The notes beneath the pieces are model-generated. The model did no database searches. It saw nothing but the letters and a program-made list of their open reading frames with translations, and had not been told where the DNA came from. Shown one piece after another: positions 5,040 to 5,543 of a stretch of DNA of 5,543 nucleotides (within the stretch, counting starts at the first letter, position 1; each line of letters begins with the position of its first letter). The DNA comes from Alistipes sp. CAG:514 (GTDB taxonomy: Bacteria > Bacteroidota > Bacteroidia > Bacteroidales > UBA932). Location: contig HF985978.1 in assembly GCA_000431015.1 (NCBI GenBank), positions 1 to 5,543 on the forward strand. The letters are read 5' to 3'. The position numbers and the translations under genes are program-made.

Positions 5040-5543
5040 TCATTTCTCGACTCTTCCATTTAAATCAAAATAAAGTTGAGCATTTTTCATCGCGCTATCC
5101 ATTCCTTCAATATAATAATCTCCAATAGGACCTCTATCGCAAACTTCCTTCACCAATTCCGCATCCGACAACAGCATCTTTGTATAATCATAAATATCCT
5201 TCTCTTGATCGTTTTCGTTCGAATAATGACGACCACCTATACTAGACCATAGATAAATCTTATTTAGAGGATCCAGCCTATGAGCATACTGCATCATATT
5301 ATCCGCCGCCGTTTCATCCATACCATACAACCACTCACACCAAGTCGTAATAAAACCCATAAAGAACATATATGATGGATCATTCTTAAATTTTGCACAT
5401 CCTGCTTGAAAAGTTTCAACAGCAAGAGCCTCACATTCATCGTAGAACATCGGTTCACAGTCAATAGTTCCCAACGACCGCTCCTCCACTAAAATCACCT
5501 CCAAAAGGTAAACCATATTCAAATATGCATCCGGATTATCACG
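5040..5543 (-). CDS. 3' part of an uncharacterised helical protein, possibly immunity-like (truncated by window edge)
   Basis: The frame is open to the right edge, giving 167 C-terminal residues with the true start outside the window. The sequence is helical, acidic and aromatic-rich. A repeat-like stretch, ..DPSYMFFMGFITTWCEWLYG.. then ..ADNMMQYAHRLDPLNKIYLW.., resembles a pair of TPR-like helices (roughly residues 58-100 of this fragment). No membrane segment, signal peptide or catalytic motif is visible in the part seen. Small acidic helical proteins of this look are common as immunity proteins beside polymorphic toxins in Bacteroidales, but no toxin gene is visible here, so that assignment is a guess. 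The final residues are YFDLNGRVEK. Internal Met and TTG codons near the edge should not be taken as the start, because the frame continues upstream as RDNPDAY. Confidence 0.75.
   Translation of the reverse strand, partial: RDNPDAYLNMVYLLEVILVEERSLGTIDCEPMFYDECEALAVETFQAGCAKFKNDPSYMFFMGFITTWCEWLYGMDETAADNMMQYAHRLDPLNKIYLWSSIGGRHYSNENDQEKDIYDYTKMLLSDAELVKEVCDRGPIGDYYIEGMDSAMKNAQLYFDLNGRVEK

Noticed and set aside
4845..5063. A 72-codon plus-strand frame starting at GTG
   Set aside because: It has no recognisable family, spans the inverted repeats, overlaps the end of the right-edge gene, and opposes a minus-strand frame that is equally protein-like. I keep only the repeat interpretation.

Overview
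The window looks like chromosomal DNA from a Bacteroidota, most likely Bacteroidales, bacterium. Three things point there. The minus-strand pair at 2245-3939 encodes a NifU/IscU-like scaffold and a GGGtGRT-family protein, a pairing familiar from Bacteroidales and anaerobic Firmicutes. Upstream of that pair lies a perfect TAnnTTTG Bacteroidetes-type -7 box. The small secreted protein at 4215-4712 resembles Bacteroidales-only hypothetical families. I cannot name the genus.

Layout. (1) 1-136 is a leader region with a small hairpin and a possible six-codon upstream reading frame. (2) 137-2107, plus strand: a two-gene unit encoding a CYTH/triphosphate tunnel metalloenzyme (159 aa) and, 21 bp later, a 489-aa two-helix membrane protein I do not recognise. 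(3) 2152-2182: a strong GC-rich hairpin between convergent units that can serve as terminator for both. (4) 2245-3939, minus strand: the scaffold gene followed 6 bp later by the GGGtGRT gene. (5) From about 3940 to the right edge the DNA is visibly more AT-rich and accessory in character. It holds a 39-codon pseudopilin-like reading frame (4066-4185), a 165-aa predicted secreted or lipoprotein gene (4215-4712), a 4713-5039 stretch with inverted repeats and a doubtful 48-aa frame, and the 3' end of a gene that runs off the right edge (5040-5543).

How it may work together. The CYTH enzyme and its membrane partner probably act as a functional pair at the inner face of the cytoplasmic membrane on a triphosphate-type ligand; this is inference from tight spacing only. 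The scaffold and GGGtGRT proteins are probably a redox or Fe-S module of unknown purpose. The right-hand third resembles the patchy accessory regions of Bacteroidales in which small immunity-like and secreted hypothetical genes alternate with repeated intergenic DNA. The most surprising single item is the pseudopilin N-terminus that stops after about 23 mature residues.
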